Assembly: GCF_000764305.2 (NCBI RefSeq)
Contig: NW_025939693.1
Span: forward strand, 434,001 to 498,000
Length of the DNA stretch: 64,000 bases
From: Hyalella azteca
Taxonomy: Eukaryota > Arthropoda > Malacostraca > Amphipoda > Hyalellidae
Direction: 5' to 3'
The notes under the pieces are model-generated. The model made no database searches. It was not told the origin of the DNA and saw only the letters and a list, made by a program, of their open reading frames with translations. The translations under genes and the position numbers were made by a program. This document shows, in pieces, positions 1 to 10,622 of the stretch. Position 1 is the first letter of the stretch; every line of letters starts with the position of its first letter.

Positions 1-138
1 TTTCTCAGAAATGTACTTTAATTTACCGTATACGAAGGAACGAATTGATGCAAAACGAAAGAACGAGTTGATGCAAACCAGTGGACGAGTTAATTGAAAA
101 GCATCGTCCACAGTCGAAATCTTGCGGCCATATAATGA

Positions 139-274
139 CAGCTCTAGTGTCAGCAGGAGTCACGTGAGGCGGGCGTCAGCCTCGGAGTGAGGCAGCTCTA
201 GTGTCAGCAGGAGTCACGTGAGGCGGGCGTCAGCCTCGGAGTGAGGCAGCTCTAGTGTCAGCAGGAGTCACGTG
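139..274. repeat. Minisatellite, 54-bp unit, about 2.5 copies
   Basis: Copies begin at 139, 193 and 247, exactly 54 bases apart, and are nearly identical. The third copy stops after its CACGTG. The unit is GC-rich in an AT-rich surround and holds the E-box hexamer CACGTG, a coincidence unless shown otherwise. No coding sense is visible. Confidence 0.9.
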
Positions 275-685
275 GAGCATTCGTCGCCTGAACGCAATTT
301 GCAGCTGACATGGCAGCCGTGATTGAGATTTAGCATAATTTCTGAACCTGAAACAAGACGAAATGACTGAACCAGCACGTGCGTTGTGTTCATCATACCT
401 GGAATATATTGGACTGCTTATGAAAAATTTATGCTAGTGAAAATGATTCAAAGAAATGTAAGTGTAAATTTTAACCGTGGTGATTATTAATTACATCGAC
501 GCAGGATTAGACTTGCAATTGAGTAGTGTAATACTTTAAAATACTTGTTATATTCCAGTGAAAATTCACTGTCAATACTAATTGCGCCAGTCAGCTCTGG
601 ATGTGAACTACATAGTAGAAACGACCCTGACGTAAAAACCTGGGCTAAGATGTCCAGAGCGGGCTCTTAGTTAGGGATTTTCTCT
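275..685. other. Intergenic, nothing recognised
   Basis: AT-rich sequence between the 54-bp array and a direct duplication. I see no open frame of note, repeat or RNA gene. Confidence 0.5.
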
Positions 686-898
686 GCTCAATAACATCCA
701 AGTTTGAAGCAGTTAATAATAGAACTGCAGCAAGACTGCAGTTTTTGAAAAGCCTTCTGAGAAGTTATTATTGAATTTATTGCAGTTATTAACTGCATTT
801 ATTAACTGAATTTACAGAATTGGGGGTCTTCGCTCAATGACATCCAAGTTTGAAGCAGTCAATAATAGAACTGCAACAAGACTGCAGTTTTTGAAAGC
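686..898. repeat. Direct duplication of about 67 bp, 146 bp apart
   Basis: The segment at 686-752, starting GCTCAATAACATCC, recurs at 832-898 with only a few changes. The 79-bp spacer is AT-rich and carries TTATTAACTGCATT-type words related to the repeat edges. It looks like a small local duplication or a degenerate two-copy tandem repeat. Confidence 0.8.
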
Positions 899-1570
899 GT
901 AAACTTCATGAAAGCTTCAACAAAAGGTAAGCAGCGAGTAATCTCCCGAGCCAGAGCTTTTATTGAAAACTTCATTACCAATTGAACAGGTCGGGTAAGT
1001 ATGGATAGAATCTGAGGCTATATTGCTTGGCATTCTTGTGTTGATGTGTAAAATCCTCAAGCCTATTATAAACATTGACACTGAATCGATTCGAAAAACA
1101 TTTACCTGATAGAAGTTTTTCTGTCAGTTTAAGGCTGCAGCGAGAGAGCTCTGGGTCAAGACTGGCTGTGGTTACACAGCTGGACAAACAGCGTAGCTTT
1201 CCAATCAGGAAGCTGTAGAAAAACAACCCCGGCTTCCCCCGCTTCCTCCCCTTCAGATTGTGAACAGATGACTTCGAAATAGAGTTTACAGTTAAGACAA
1301 GAAAAAATAAATAAAAACGCACACGACGAGCACGAGCACGAAAAAGTTTGCAGCCAATAAATGGATTCTCTCAACTTTCCCATTCCAAAGCGTGGATTTC
1401 GAAAAAGGATCAAAAGAAATCCAAAGCCAGCAGTATGGATATCATCTATGGTATCGAGTGATGCTATTGAATATTGTTTACTTGCGAAACAAATACGCGA
1501 GATTTACACGAGCCATGAAAGACGAGTGATTTGCACTGCCAAAATTTCACGACCGGCTCAGCTCCGATAC
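899..1570. other. Intergenic, open frames judged spurious
   Basis: Open frames of 77-115 codons occur on both strands and overlap each other. None shows domain motifs or a credible start context. A pyrimidine-rich run ending in CAG near 1225-1257 resembles a splice acceptor, but no exon follows it. Confidence 0.4.
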
Positions 1571-1843
1571 ATCTCCGCATGGCTGATTGGATAAATATAC
1601 ATAAATATCTCCGTATGGTTGATTGGATAAATATACATAAATATCTCCGTATGGTTGATGGGATAAATATACATAAATATCTCCGTATGGTTGACGAGAT
1701 ATATATACATAAATATCTCCGTATGGTTGATGAGATATATATACATAAATATCTTCGTATGGTTGATGAGATATATATACATAAATGTCTCCGCATGTTT
1801 GATGAGATATAAATACATATATTGTATATATCTAAGTATGGTT
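1571..1843. repeat. Minisatellite, 36-bp unit, about 7 copies
   Basis: Units start at 1571, 1607, 1643 and so on, with ATCTCCGTATGGTTGATG followed by an AT-rich half. The last copy decays after about 1822. Because 36 is divisible by 3 and several frames lack stops, it produces false 12-residue-periodic open frames on both strands. The AT half drifts from ATAAATATA to ATATATATA along the array, showing directional divergence. Confidence 0.93.
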
Positions 1844-2073
1844 GGGGTTCCTGACACTTGCAATGCTGACCGCGTAAAGGATTTGAATTCTTCGGAGCCT
1901 TTAAGTTTTAACAGGAAAAAATTCGATCCATATAATGGCGATATGCAATATGCAAAGGAATAACGTTTCTGAAGATAACATATTAAATATAATAATAATT
2001 TTGAATATAATTACGTTAGGAAACGACAAATATTTTTCCAGCATAGTGTTATAAGTTGGTTGAGCACTCGCGA

Positions 2074-2133
2074 TACAGCGCCACTCACGGTACAGCGCCA
2101 CTCACGGTGCAGCACCACTCACGGTACAGCGCC
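2074..2133. repeat. Minisatellite, 17-bp unit, truncated by a gap
   Basis: The 17-base unit TACAGCGCCACTCACGG begins at 2074, 2091, 2108 and 2125. The array is cut by the N at 2134, so its true length is unknown. It is probably the repeat that broke the assembly here. Confidence 0.88.
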
Positions 2134-2295
2134 NCGCCCTCTGCTTATAACATCACAAAAGGGACTCGTGTCCCCCGACAAATCCATTACCGGCGATGAC
2201 GCCCCAGCTGAGGAGGAAAATTATCATGCTTCCCCTCGTGATTCCCCTCAAGTGAGGCTGTCTCTTATACACATCTAGATGTGTATAAGAGACAC
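2134..2295. other. Assembly artefact: N, chimeric 123-bp segment and Nextera junction adapter
   Basis: An N at 2134 is followed by 2135-2257, which matches 5180-5302 base for base. Then comes the head-to-head Nextera mosaic end at 2258-2295: CTGTCTCTTATACACATCT plus its inverse, the final base reading C instead of G. In a mate-pair junction read the far end of a circularised fragment precedes the adapter and the near end follows it. Here the implied fragment runs 2295-5302, about 3.0 kb. The segment is therefore library DNA, not chromosome, and short frames reading through the adapter are false. Confidence 0.96.
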
Positions 2296-2421
2296 GGCCT
2301 CTATGCTGCAGGGCCTCTATGCTGCAGAGCCTCTATGCTGCAGAGCCTCTATGTTGCAGAGCCTCTATGCTGCAGAACCTCTATGCTGCAGAGCCTCTAT
2401 GCTGCAGGGCCTCTATGCAAC
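2296..2421. repeat. Minisatellite, 17-bp unit, about 7.5 copies
   Basis: Unit GCCTCTATGCTGCAGAG with single-base variants (GGG, GAA, TTGC). It has the same period as the array left of the gap but an unrelated unit. It begins immediately after the adapter, so its left boundary is not known. Confidence 0.92.
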
Positions 2422-5179
2422 AGGAGCATTTACCGAATAATAATGCACCGAATTATTCAATATAGATGAATATCCCCGCTTGGTGTTAACAAAGCAATCA
2501 AGACTTACACGTTCATTCGCTCTATCTTGTTATCCCAGAATGTCAATCTAGAGAACACCGACAGATGCTGGGGAAAAAAATAGCAACTCTTCTGACGTGT
2601 TAACTGTGGGGGCAATACCGAGGATCTTTAATAATATTATTCCTTTGATATTCCCGCATGCTGGGGACTCGCACAGCTTATGCACAGATAAGAGAGTATC
2701 TGATGGCGAGCGTAAGCCTAAAAATTAGAAACTCATTAATTGCAAGCGATAGGAGAGAGGCAATCGTAATTTGCATCACGATCTGCTTCACCAACTCTGA
2801 ATAAACTTACAAGTAAAAGAAGCGTTGTGCGCCTCATTTTTTTAATGTTTATCAAAATGCTTTCAACGGCTGTCATTCCGAGGCATTTTCAGGGCAAAAT
2901 AGTTCGATATACGCGGCTAAATAATTCACGTATCAAACTCTGCGCCCATGACAGGCATGATAATAGGCATCCATACAATTTTTTATGGCCATCTAGCTAT
3001 CGGTGGTGCGGAAATAAACAAAACAGGCTGAATATTTTACATTTCAAAGGCAAATACCAACTCCATCATTTAAAAATTCATCTAAATTCTGCACCAACGA
3101 ACTTGCCACCGTGCGAGCAACAACCAAAATGAGCGCCTTATAAAGAAAACATTTAACACGAAAAGAGCAAAACCGATTGGGCAACTTTGTAGTTTAGTTT
3201 GTGCACAAGAAACTCCCTTCAACAACAACACACGTTTTCTATTGCAGCTTCCCCTCGACTCCTTTACTTTCACAATACGTTCCATGATGCTGCCACTAGA
3301 CCGATTCCTGATCTAATATCAACCCTTCATTCTACTTATTTCCTCAACTAAATAAATGTGCCGAGTGGATTACATATCATTCGTGGGTATAATTAAATTC
3401 GGTTAGATTATAATGCAATTTGAACTACATCGCTGCAGCATCAGATCTAATCCGGGCAGATTTGCGAGCGTCGAGATTTGGCAGAGTTTTAATTCGTCGC
3501 CGCGGACTGCAGGTAGCGAGGCGATCAAGTGCTCTGCAAACAAGGGGCACGCACTCACAACAATTCTATACTAAAATTTTAGAGATCATTCGTGATGAAA
3601 GCAACGAAAATTATAATAAATCTTCATGATGACCTCTATGTTCATTTCGTTTATTTTTGTCATAAAACCTAGTCAATCAACTCCGCGCATCTGAAAAAGG
3701 TATTAAATGAATGGAAACCATAATACTTACGTGTGCTCACTTCGTTATACAAGAGGCCAACATAAAGTGCCTAATGCTTGTTCAGTCGTGCTAATAAGTG
3801 ACTATACACAAATAACGTAATTTTTTTAATTAAATAACATTCTCATTAACCCTAACTTGCAATAATGTAATTAATTAACTATGTAGTCTTCTACATTTGA
3901 TCAATATAAAGACGGACGCTCTGTACTCATTCGTAAGGCAATCAGTTCACTGTCAAGGCATGAGAGTTACAAAAGCGCTCGGGTATTTTTCCCATAACAA
4001 AACGCAGATCACAGCGCGAAACGTTCTCGTCATCACAGTCCAAACCTAGAACAGAATTTCAAACATTCCTTTCGATTTTTCATAGTATCAGGTCAAATAA
4101 CATCTGGCAACACAGGCTTTCCTACAAGATAATTAAGCGTCGAGCCACTAAATGGAATCTAAAAATGTCTTTATGAGCTCCATTGAAGCCGGTCTCAATT
4201 AAGACCGGCTATTCACCGAAATTAAATTTCTCCCTGAAGAGATATTATAAAAATTCCTCTTCGCATGCTAAGTCCCCGATGAAATCTGGTCACCGCGAGA
4301 ACCGAATATGCATCGTTGGCCGAGATCAGTTCGCTGGAATGAACTGGATCGCTACTTTTTAACTGAATTAGAAGCGTTACTAAGAAAATATTTATTCATG
4401 GTTAACAATATTCGTCTGATAAGTTAGATTAGATCTCAAAGCAATTAAAATTTTCAACGCCATTAAAATGCCAAGAACCAATTAGCATTCAAAAAGTTTT
4501 TGAACTGATGATGAGGTTTATCTTCGGAACGCTGTACGAAGAATTAATGAAGAAGAATAGATGTTGATGAAAAATTAATGGGGAACTGTCTTATTTGCTT
4601 TAGATTCTTGGTAACCAATAAGTACAGGATATTCTTTGCTGATTAGCTTCCTAGGAAAATGAAACATAAATTCGAACACGACAAGGTTCGCACTTGAGTG
4701 ATGACCTTTCCAAATTTAGGTAATTGTGTAAGGGAAATTAATGGAACATAAATTGATAACTGTGAAGTTCGCTTACATTTATTTCTCACCCATGAAAATA
4801 AATAAATAAACCCACCAACAGGTAACAAATTAAGTTATGATTTTGCACCTGATGCAATTAGGAAAAAACGAGGTTTTACTACATAAATATCTGAAGAGCG
4901 TCATGATGTCATCTCTCAATTTTTTTCTTTGGCAATTTTTACTAAAACAACGAGCACGTCCCAAAAAAACTTGTGATATCAAGTTTGAATGAAACTAAAA
5001 GTTTTGATAAATTCCCTCAAATAATCTTCCAATCGTTCAAATACCACATCCAAAATCGCATCATTGGGAGAGGAAAAAAACAATAAGCTTGGTCGCTCAC
5101 ACGACGGCTGTTTCCAACCCGTCTCGACAGTTTCCAGCCTGTCCCGGCAAATCCAGCCTGTCTCTTCAACCGCTCATTT
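2422..5179. other. Intergenic, no gene recognised
   Basis: AT-rich DNA. Open frames of about 60-100 codons, for example at 2827-3132 on the plus strand, have no motif, no compositional coding signal and no splice context, so I treat them as chance. The one tidy structure is a perfect hairpin at 4187-4210. Confidence 0.45.
4187..4210. other. Perfect 9-bp hairpin
   Basis: AGCCGGTCT and its exact inverse complement AGACCGGCT are separated by the six bases CAATTA. No poly-T tail or gene lies next to it, so there is no reason to call it a terminator. It may be a chance palindrome or a footprint of an old transposon end. Confidence 0.6.
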
Positions 5180-5302
5180 CGCCCTCTGCTTATAACATCA
5201 CAAAAGGGACTCGTGTCCCCCGACAAATCCATTACCGGCGATGACGCCCCAGCTGAGGAGGAAAATTATCATGCTTCCCCTCGTGATTCCCCTCAAGTGA
5301 GG
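5180..5302. other. Genuine source of the sequence miscopied at 2135-2257
   Basis: This 123-bp stretch continues without a break into its right flank, unlike the 2135-2257 copy, which ends exactly at adapter. It should be regarded as single-copy here. A loosely similar string (TGTCCCCCGACAA followed by ACCGG and ATGA) occurs near 58464, so an old dispersed repeat is possible. Confidence 0.7.
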
Positions 5303-6344
5303 CGCTCATGAATACATGAAGCACCCACTGCAGGGGCGTCGTGGGGAGGTGAGGGCTTCGGGGGCTGCGACAGGCCCCAGCGCAGTGAAATATGGACGAG
5401 TGTTTGATTACTGATGAGGGGCTAGCATTTCACTTCAGGACGTCACAAATCAGATAATAAAATAAAAAGTAAAATAATTATCATCAATTCAATAAAGAGG
5501 AAGACAATTACCACATGGAAAAGATGATGTCAACGTTGATTGGCTTATAACTAGAGGCAATACTGTACAGTGTTCACGCAGGGACCAAGAGCGTCCAGTG
5601 GTGCTGGTGGAACAATAATAGAAAGGAAACCCTCCACGAGACCAGAAGTTAATCAGCGGCAGCCGAGCTCGAGCTTTAGCTCAGGTGAAAGAAATTTAAT
5701 TGAGGCGACGCAAGTGAAATCAAATGAATCAGAATTGAATTAGGAACAACACAGGCACTGTATTCCTATTGGATGATCCCGAGTAGGTTCGAAATTAAAT
5801 CAATTATAGTATAATTTGGATTAGAGATAATTTTATGCGCGCTCGTTGATTTCTAACTACAGAAAATGACCGAGCACGTAAATTTATTCTACATTTTACT
5901 TTTCCGGGGCGTATTTATATGGTCATATTTAATTAATTCCTCAACCCTATTGGAAATGAATCTCGAATGTGCAAAGGCAATACAAACGGTAATCTGATTA
6001 TTCGTCTCTTATTTAGGTAACTTGACGAACCAAACTAAAAAGATAGGCCGCGTTCTGCCATGGCTTGGGTTCGTCAAACACAACTGATTCTTAATGGGAT
6101 GTAAGGTCAGAACTTAAAGCCCAACTAGCAGCTTTCGCACAGGACAAACATTCTTTTAAACAACTTGTGTGAAAATATCAATTTAGGTACCTACAGAAAG
6201 ATTACATCAGCTGCATTTTTTTACAACATTTAATCATAATATACAACATACACTTAATTTCAAACTATTTCTCCGACCAATAGATTGCTTGCGAACGACG
6301 AGTTCCTCAAGAATGACGCCCGCCTTACATTTTACAGGGAAATT
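5303..6344. other. Intergenic, nothing recognised
   Basis: The first 100 bases are GC-rich (CAGGGGCGTCGTGGGGAGG) and then the sequence becomes AT-rich. No coding or RNA feature is apparent. Confidence 0.45.
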
Positions 6345-6945
6345 ACGAGTGGCGAGACTACACGCGAGTGGCGAGACTACACACGAGTGGCGAGACTACA
6401 CGCGAGTGGTGAGGCTACACACGAGTGGCGAGACTACACACGAGTGGCGAGACTACACGCGAGTGGCGAGACTACACGCGAGTGGTGAGGCTACACACGA
6501 GTGGCGAGACTACACGCGAGTGGCGAGACTACACGCGAGTGGTGAGGCTACACACGAGTGGCGAGACTACACGCGAGTGGCGAGACTACACGCGAGTGGT
6601 GAGGCTACACACGAGTGGCGAGACTACACGCGAGTGGCGAGACTACACGCGAGTGGTGAGGCTACACACGAGTGGCGAGACTACACGCGAGTGGCGAGAC
6701 TACACGCGAGTGGTGAGGCTACACACGAGTGGCGAGACTACACGCGAGTGGCGAGACTACACGCGAGTGGTGAGGCTACACACGAGTGGCGAGACTACAC
6801 ACGAGTGGCGAGACTACACACGAGTGGCGAGACTACACACGAGTGGCGAGACTACACACGAGTGGCGAGACTACACACGAGTGGCGAGACTACACACGAG
6901 TGGCGAGACTACACACGAGTGGCGAGACTACATACGAGTGGCGAG
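6345..6945. repeat. Large minisatellite, 19-bp unit with 57-bp higher-order repeat, about 31 copies
   Basis: Unit GAGTGGCGAGACTACACAC. Between about 6425 and 6785 the array is built of trimers: two CGCGAGTGGCGAG-type units and one GTGGTGAGGCTA variant. The variant recurs at 6482, 6539, 6596, 6653, 6710 and 6767, each 57 bases apart. From about 6785 to 6945 the units are almost uniform. Since 19 is not a multiple of 3 and no frame has a stop, all three plus frames read the same 19-residue cycle, producing false proteins of up to 251 residues. Confidence 0.97.
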
Positions 6946-7080
6946 CTCGGTGCTCATACGACGGACTTCAAACATTTTGACCACTCTTTTCACATGACTA
7001 GCTCCATAATTTTATTAATTCAAAAATCGTCTATTCATAAATAAATTTCCGTCATCAAAGCCCAGTTTTTATTTTGAGCT

Positions 7081-7556
7081 GCACTTGAACATCAACATAA
7101 CATGACATCCAAAACTTCACTATTTCCCTGATAAACTATTATAACATAAACATAACATGACATCCAATACTTCACTATTTCCCTGATAAACTATTATAAC
7201 ATCAACATAACATGACATCCAATACTTCACTATTTCCCTGATAAACTATTATAACATCAACATAACATGACATCCAATACTTCACTCTTCCCCTCATAAA
7301 TTATTATAAAATCAACATAACATGACATCCAATACTTCACTATTTCCCTGATAAACTATTATAACATCAACATAACATGACATCCAATACTTCACTCTTC
7401 CCCTCATAAACTATTATAAAATTAACATAACATGACATCCAATACTTCACTATTTCCCTGATAAACTATTATAACATCAACATAATATGGCATCCAATAC
7501 TTCACTATTTCCCCTCATAAATTATTATAAAATTAACATAACATGGCATCCAACAT
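7081..7556. repeat. Minisatellite, 55-bp unit, about 8.5 copies in two variants
   Basis: The word CATGACATCC recurs at 7101, 7156, 7211, 7266, 7321, 7376 and 7431, always 55 bases apart, with degenerate copies at about 7487 and 7542. Variant A has ATTTCCCTGATAAACTA and ends ATAACATCAAC. Variant B has CTTCCCCTCATAAA and ends ATAAAATTAAC or similar. Their order is A A A B A B A B, so the later half is a 110-bp dimer array. The unit is AT-rich with many stops. Confidence 0.95.
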
Positions 7557-8250
7557 GCCGCAGGCAAAGCAGCAGGTGTGAAATTTGCATAACTGGCAAG
7601 CAAATATAGAGAGAGTTGATTTGAAGTGATTGAATGAACAGTGACCGCCATCACAGCATAATTAATTAACAAAATAATACGGCCAACTGAGCACGGTGTC
7701 TAGGTGTTCATCCAAATGCGAGGAATTGAAGGGTAATTGTTTGTACAGCCGCAAAACAATAATTTTCATTACGAATAAAAATTATTAAAAACATTATAGT
7801 CAAAATTTTTCGATTATTGATGCTTCACAAATTATGATATTCAATTTAAAAGGGCGAGAATGGCCAAAGAGGGATTTTGTTGCGGCAGATTTTGTAACAA
7901 CTTTGTAAAATACCTCATTTTTAATAATGATCTAATCTTGTATCATGTAGATACAATAAACATAGATACAATATTCTTGAATATTATATTCCAAAACATT
8001 CCTCCCGCAACAACCTACACAACTCCCAGCGCGCACCCGCAAGTCCTCTGGTCATGGCAACAAAATTATCGCTATAATATATTTCTTAACAAACTTATCT
8101 ATTATGAATTATAATTTGCCATGCATGAGGGCGCAGAAAAATTAAATGCCTTAAGGCGGCATCCAGAGAGCAGCTTAATTAGATCAGTAATGAAATATAT
8201 GCAACTATTCAGCATGATTGTTTAGTAAATAGTAATTTATTGTTGAGGGA
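7557..8250. other. Intergenic, nothing recognised
   Basis: AT-rich sequence. An 84-codon plus-strand frame at 7860-8114 has no recognisable motif and is treated as chance. Confidence 0.4.
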
Positions 8251-8251
8251 A

Positions 8252-8452
8252 AAAACGGGATGGAACTGATACGCCTCTTGGAAGACGGGATAGAACTGGT
8301 ACGCCTCTTGGAAAACGGGATGGAACTGATACGCCTCTTGGAAGACGGGGATGTAACTGATACGCCTCTTGGAAGACGGGGATGTAACTGATACGCCTCT
8401 TGGAAGACGGGGATGTAACTGATACGCCTCTTGGAAGACGGGATGTAACTGA
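8252..8452. repeat. Minisatellite, 30/31-bp unit, about 6.5 copies
   Basis: Unit core GATACGCCTCTTGGAAGACG. Early copies are 30 bp; three later ones carry an extra G (GGGGATGTAACT), making 31 bp, so the reading frame rotates. Minus-strand frames through it give false FQEAYQLHP-type repeats. Confidence 0.93.
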
Positions 8453-10329
8453 TCAATCCCGATGCACGTGAGCCAGCGATTTATGAGCATCAAAATATGG
8501 CGCAATATTTTACACATCAGTGAAATAAAATATTCTCGAAAATTATTTTCAATAAGCTTGAAATTGAACATAATTACTAGATGCAATTTTTTAAAATAAT
8601 GTACAACTTTTAATATAAATATTTCAACGAGATAATTTCACAACGCTGGTTCTCTGTCATGGATCGTATCATGAGCAAAATGGCTCACCGTTACTTTAAT
8701 ATTGACCACTTTAAAGTATTGAACCGGAACTAGATGCCAGCACTACGTTGATGACCAGTCTTATGAACATCAGTTGATGAGAGTAAAAATAAAGAGACGC
8801 ACTGAATCTCAGTAAAACAGACTCGAAGAATTAATGAAAAAGCCGTAGTTGGTTAAAGCCCTGACGCAGAGCGAACAATAAGTGTTTGCTGAATGGGACG
8901 GCGTCAGAAAATGATTTATGAGAATGATGGTAAAGAGTCCAATGACAACTAAATGATTATAAATAATGGATGTTGTCAATTCCGAATCATAAATAGAGCA
9001 CGTGAAGTGATACGAAAAACTAGAATTGAATTGAAAACTCGTGAACACGCTCGTCTTTAACCTTTGTGAAGACATAAGATTCACAATAATATATTATTAT
9101 TCCATTATCATGATACACATTAAAGATCACATACTTGCTCTTACCGCGTCCCCAAAAGGAGGGCAAAATACTGAAAATTTCCTACATCTTCCTATATATA
9201 AAGAAAGAGTTTCACGAGCGAACCTGGCGAAATTCCAGTTGCGGACTTCCTTATAACCTAATACTTTATTTGTTACTAGCTATCGTAAAAATTAATTTTT
9301 AATAAATAGGCGGAAAATTTTCTTATCTAAAAAATCAATTCGACACATTTCAAAAAGAAAAACTGCTGAAGTTCACACAAAAGCAACACGTAACTCGGCA
9401 CTCACTTAACACGTAACTTAGAGGTATAAGCTAATATACAGAGAAACCTCGGCTTGCAAGTCAGTCAAAAGTCGAGTTGAAACAACAGACTCCTGAACGA
9501 ACTTATCCCGCTGCAGGTATATTTTTATATATTATAGAGACAATTTATATGTTATCGACACAACTTATATATTATAGGCACAATTTTTATATTAAATGAA
9601 TATGAACCACATTCTAGGGAGACTCTACTTGGAATATATATGAATTGTTACGAACACAGAAACATATACGAAAATATTATAATGCATATGGATGTTGACG
9701 AATTTCCTCGCTGTGTACGAACGAGGACAATATAATAGAATGTATTAAAAACAGGACGACAAAAAGTGGCCGGAGAAAAGCGCGCACGGCGGCACCTCAG
9801 AGGAGGCATGCATCAAGCTAACTTCTGACGCGGCCAAATTGCCCCGACGACGCAAGCCAGGAAACTTGCGAGGAAGTCAAGGATTTTTTCGACGAATTTC
9901 GATGGATGACGAGCAGATCTTTACTGCTTGCCACTCTTAAAAAGCGGCACTTGTAAAGAAACCCGAGTGGACTAAAAATTCCAACGTAAATTGCTGAATT
10001 TTAACGGACAAGCTCTAAAGGATGAACAGAGACTCGTTTAAGTTCTCGTAAAAGGGGATTTGCAGAGTTGAGTTCAGAAATCGTTCGCTGATCATTATTG
10101 CACCTATTAAAGGATTTTGTAACTCATGCTAAACTTAAACCAGGTGAAAACCTCGCGTGGCTGCATGTCATTAATAATGAATAGATGATACAAGTTTTTA
10201 AATGTCAGTGCTAAGCTGCATGTGCTCGATGAACCAAATGACGATCAATATCGTTATTTATCAAAAATATCGATACGCCAAGCAGATGTTTCAAAGTTGA
10301 TTATTATTTTGTTCAGTATCAAGAAGAAA
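8453..10329. other. Intergenic, short AT-rich tandem and a GC-richer patch
   Basis: At about 9510-9600 a loose 20-25-bp tandem of ACAATTTATAT-type units is present. About 9760-9900 is distinctly GC-richer (AGCGCGCACGGCGGCACC) and could be exonic or regulatory, but I find no open frame or splice signal to support that. Confidence 0.35.
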
Positions 10330-10622
10330 ATCCGCTGAACAGCACAGTCCACTGAGTAGCATCGTCCACTGAGCAGCATCGTCCACTGAGCAGCATCGTC
10401 CACTGAAGCATCGTCCGCTGAGCAGCATCGTCCACTGAGCAGCACCGTCCACTGAGCAGCATCGTCCGCTGAGCAGCATCGTCCACTGAGCAGCATGGGC
10501 CGCTGAGCAGCAACCTCCACTGAGCAGCATCGTCCACTGAGCAGCATCGTCCACTGAGCAGCATCGTCCACTGAGTAACACCGTCCACTGATCAGCATCG
10601 TCCACTGAGCAACACAGTCCAC
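10330..10622. repeat. Minisatellite, 17-bp unit, about 17 copies
   Basis: Unit GAGCAGCATCGTCCACT, with sporadic changes (CACCGTCC, ATCGTCCGCT, ATGGGCCGCT) and one 14-bp short copy near 10405. All minus-strand frames are open, giving false MLLSGRCCSVDDAAQWT-type proteins of 89-133 residues. These should not be annotated as genes. Confidence 0.95.

Noticed and set aside
139..274. CRISPR-like array, because of regularly spaced repeats here and elsewhere
   Set aside because: Units are contiguous tandem copies with no variable spacers, and the genome is eukaryotic.
2135..2257. Apparent 123-bp dispersed repeat shared with 5180-5302
   Set aside because: The left copy is bounded by N and by Nextera adapter; it is a chimeric read, not a second genomic copy.
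6289..7044. 251-residue open frame with THEWRDYTRVARLH cycles
   Set aside because: It is the translation of the 19-bp minisatellite; the same peptide appears in all three frames and substitutions show no codon bias.
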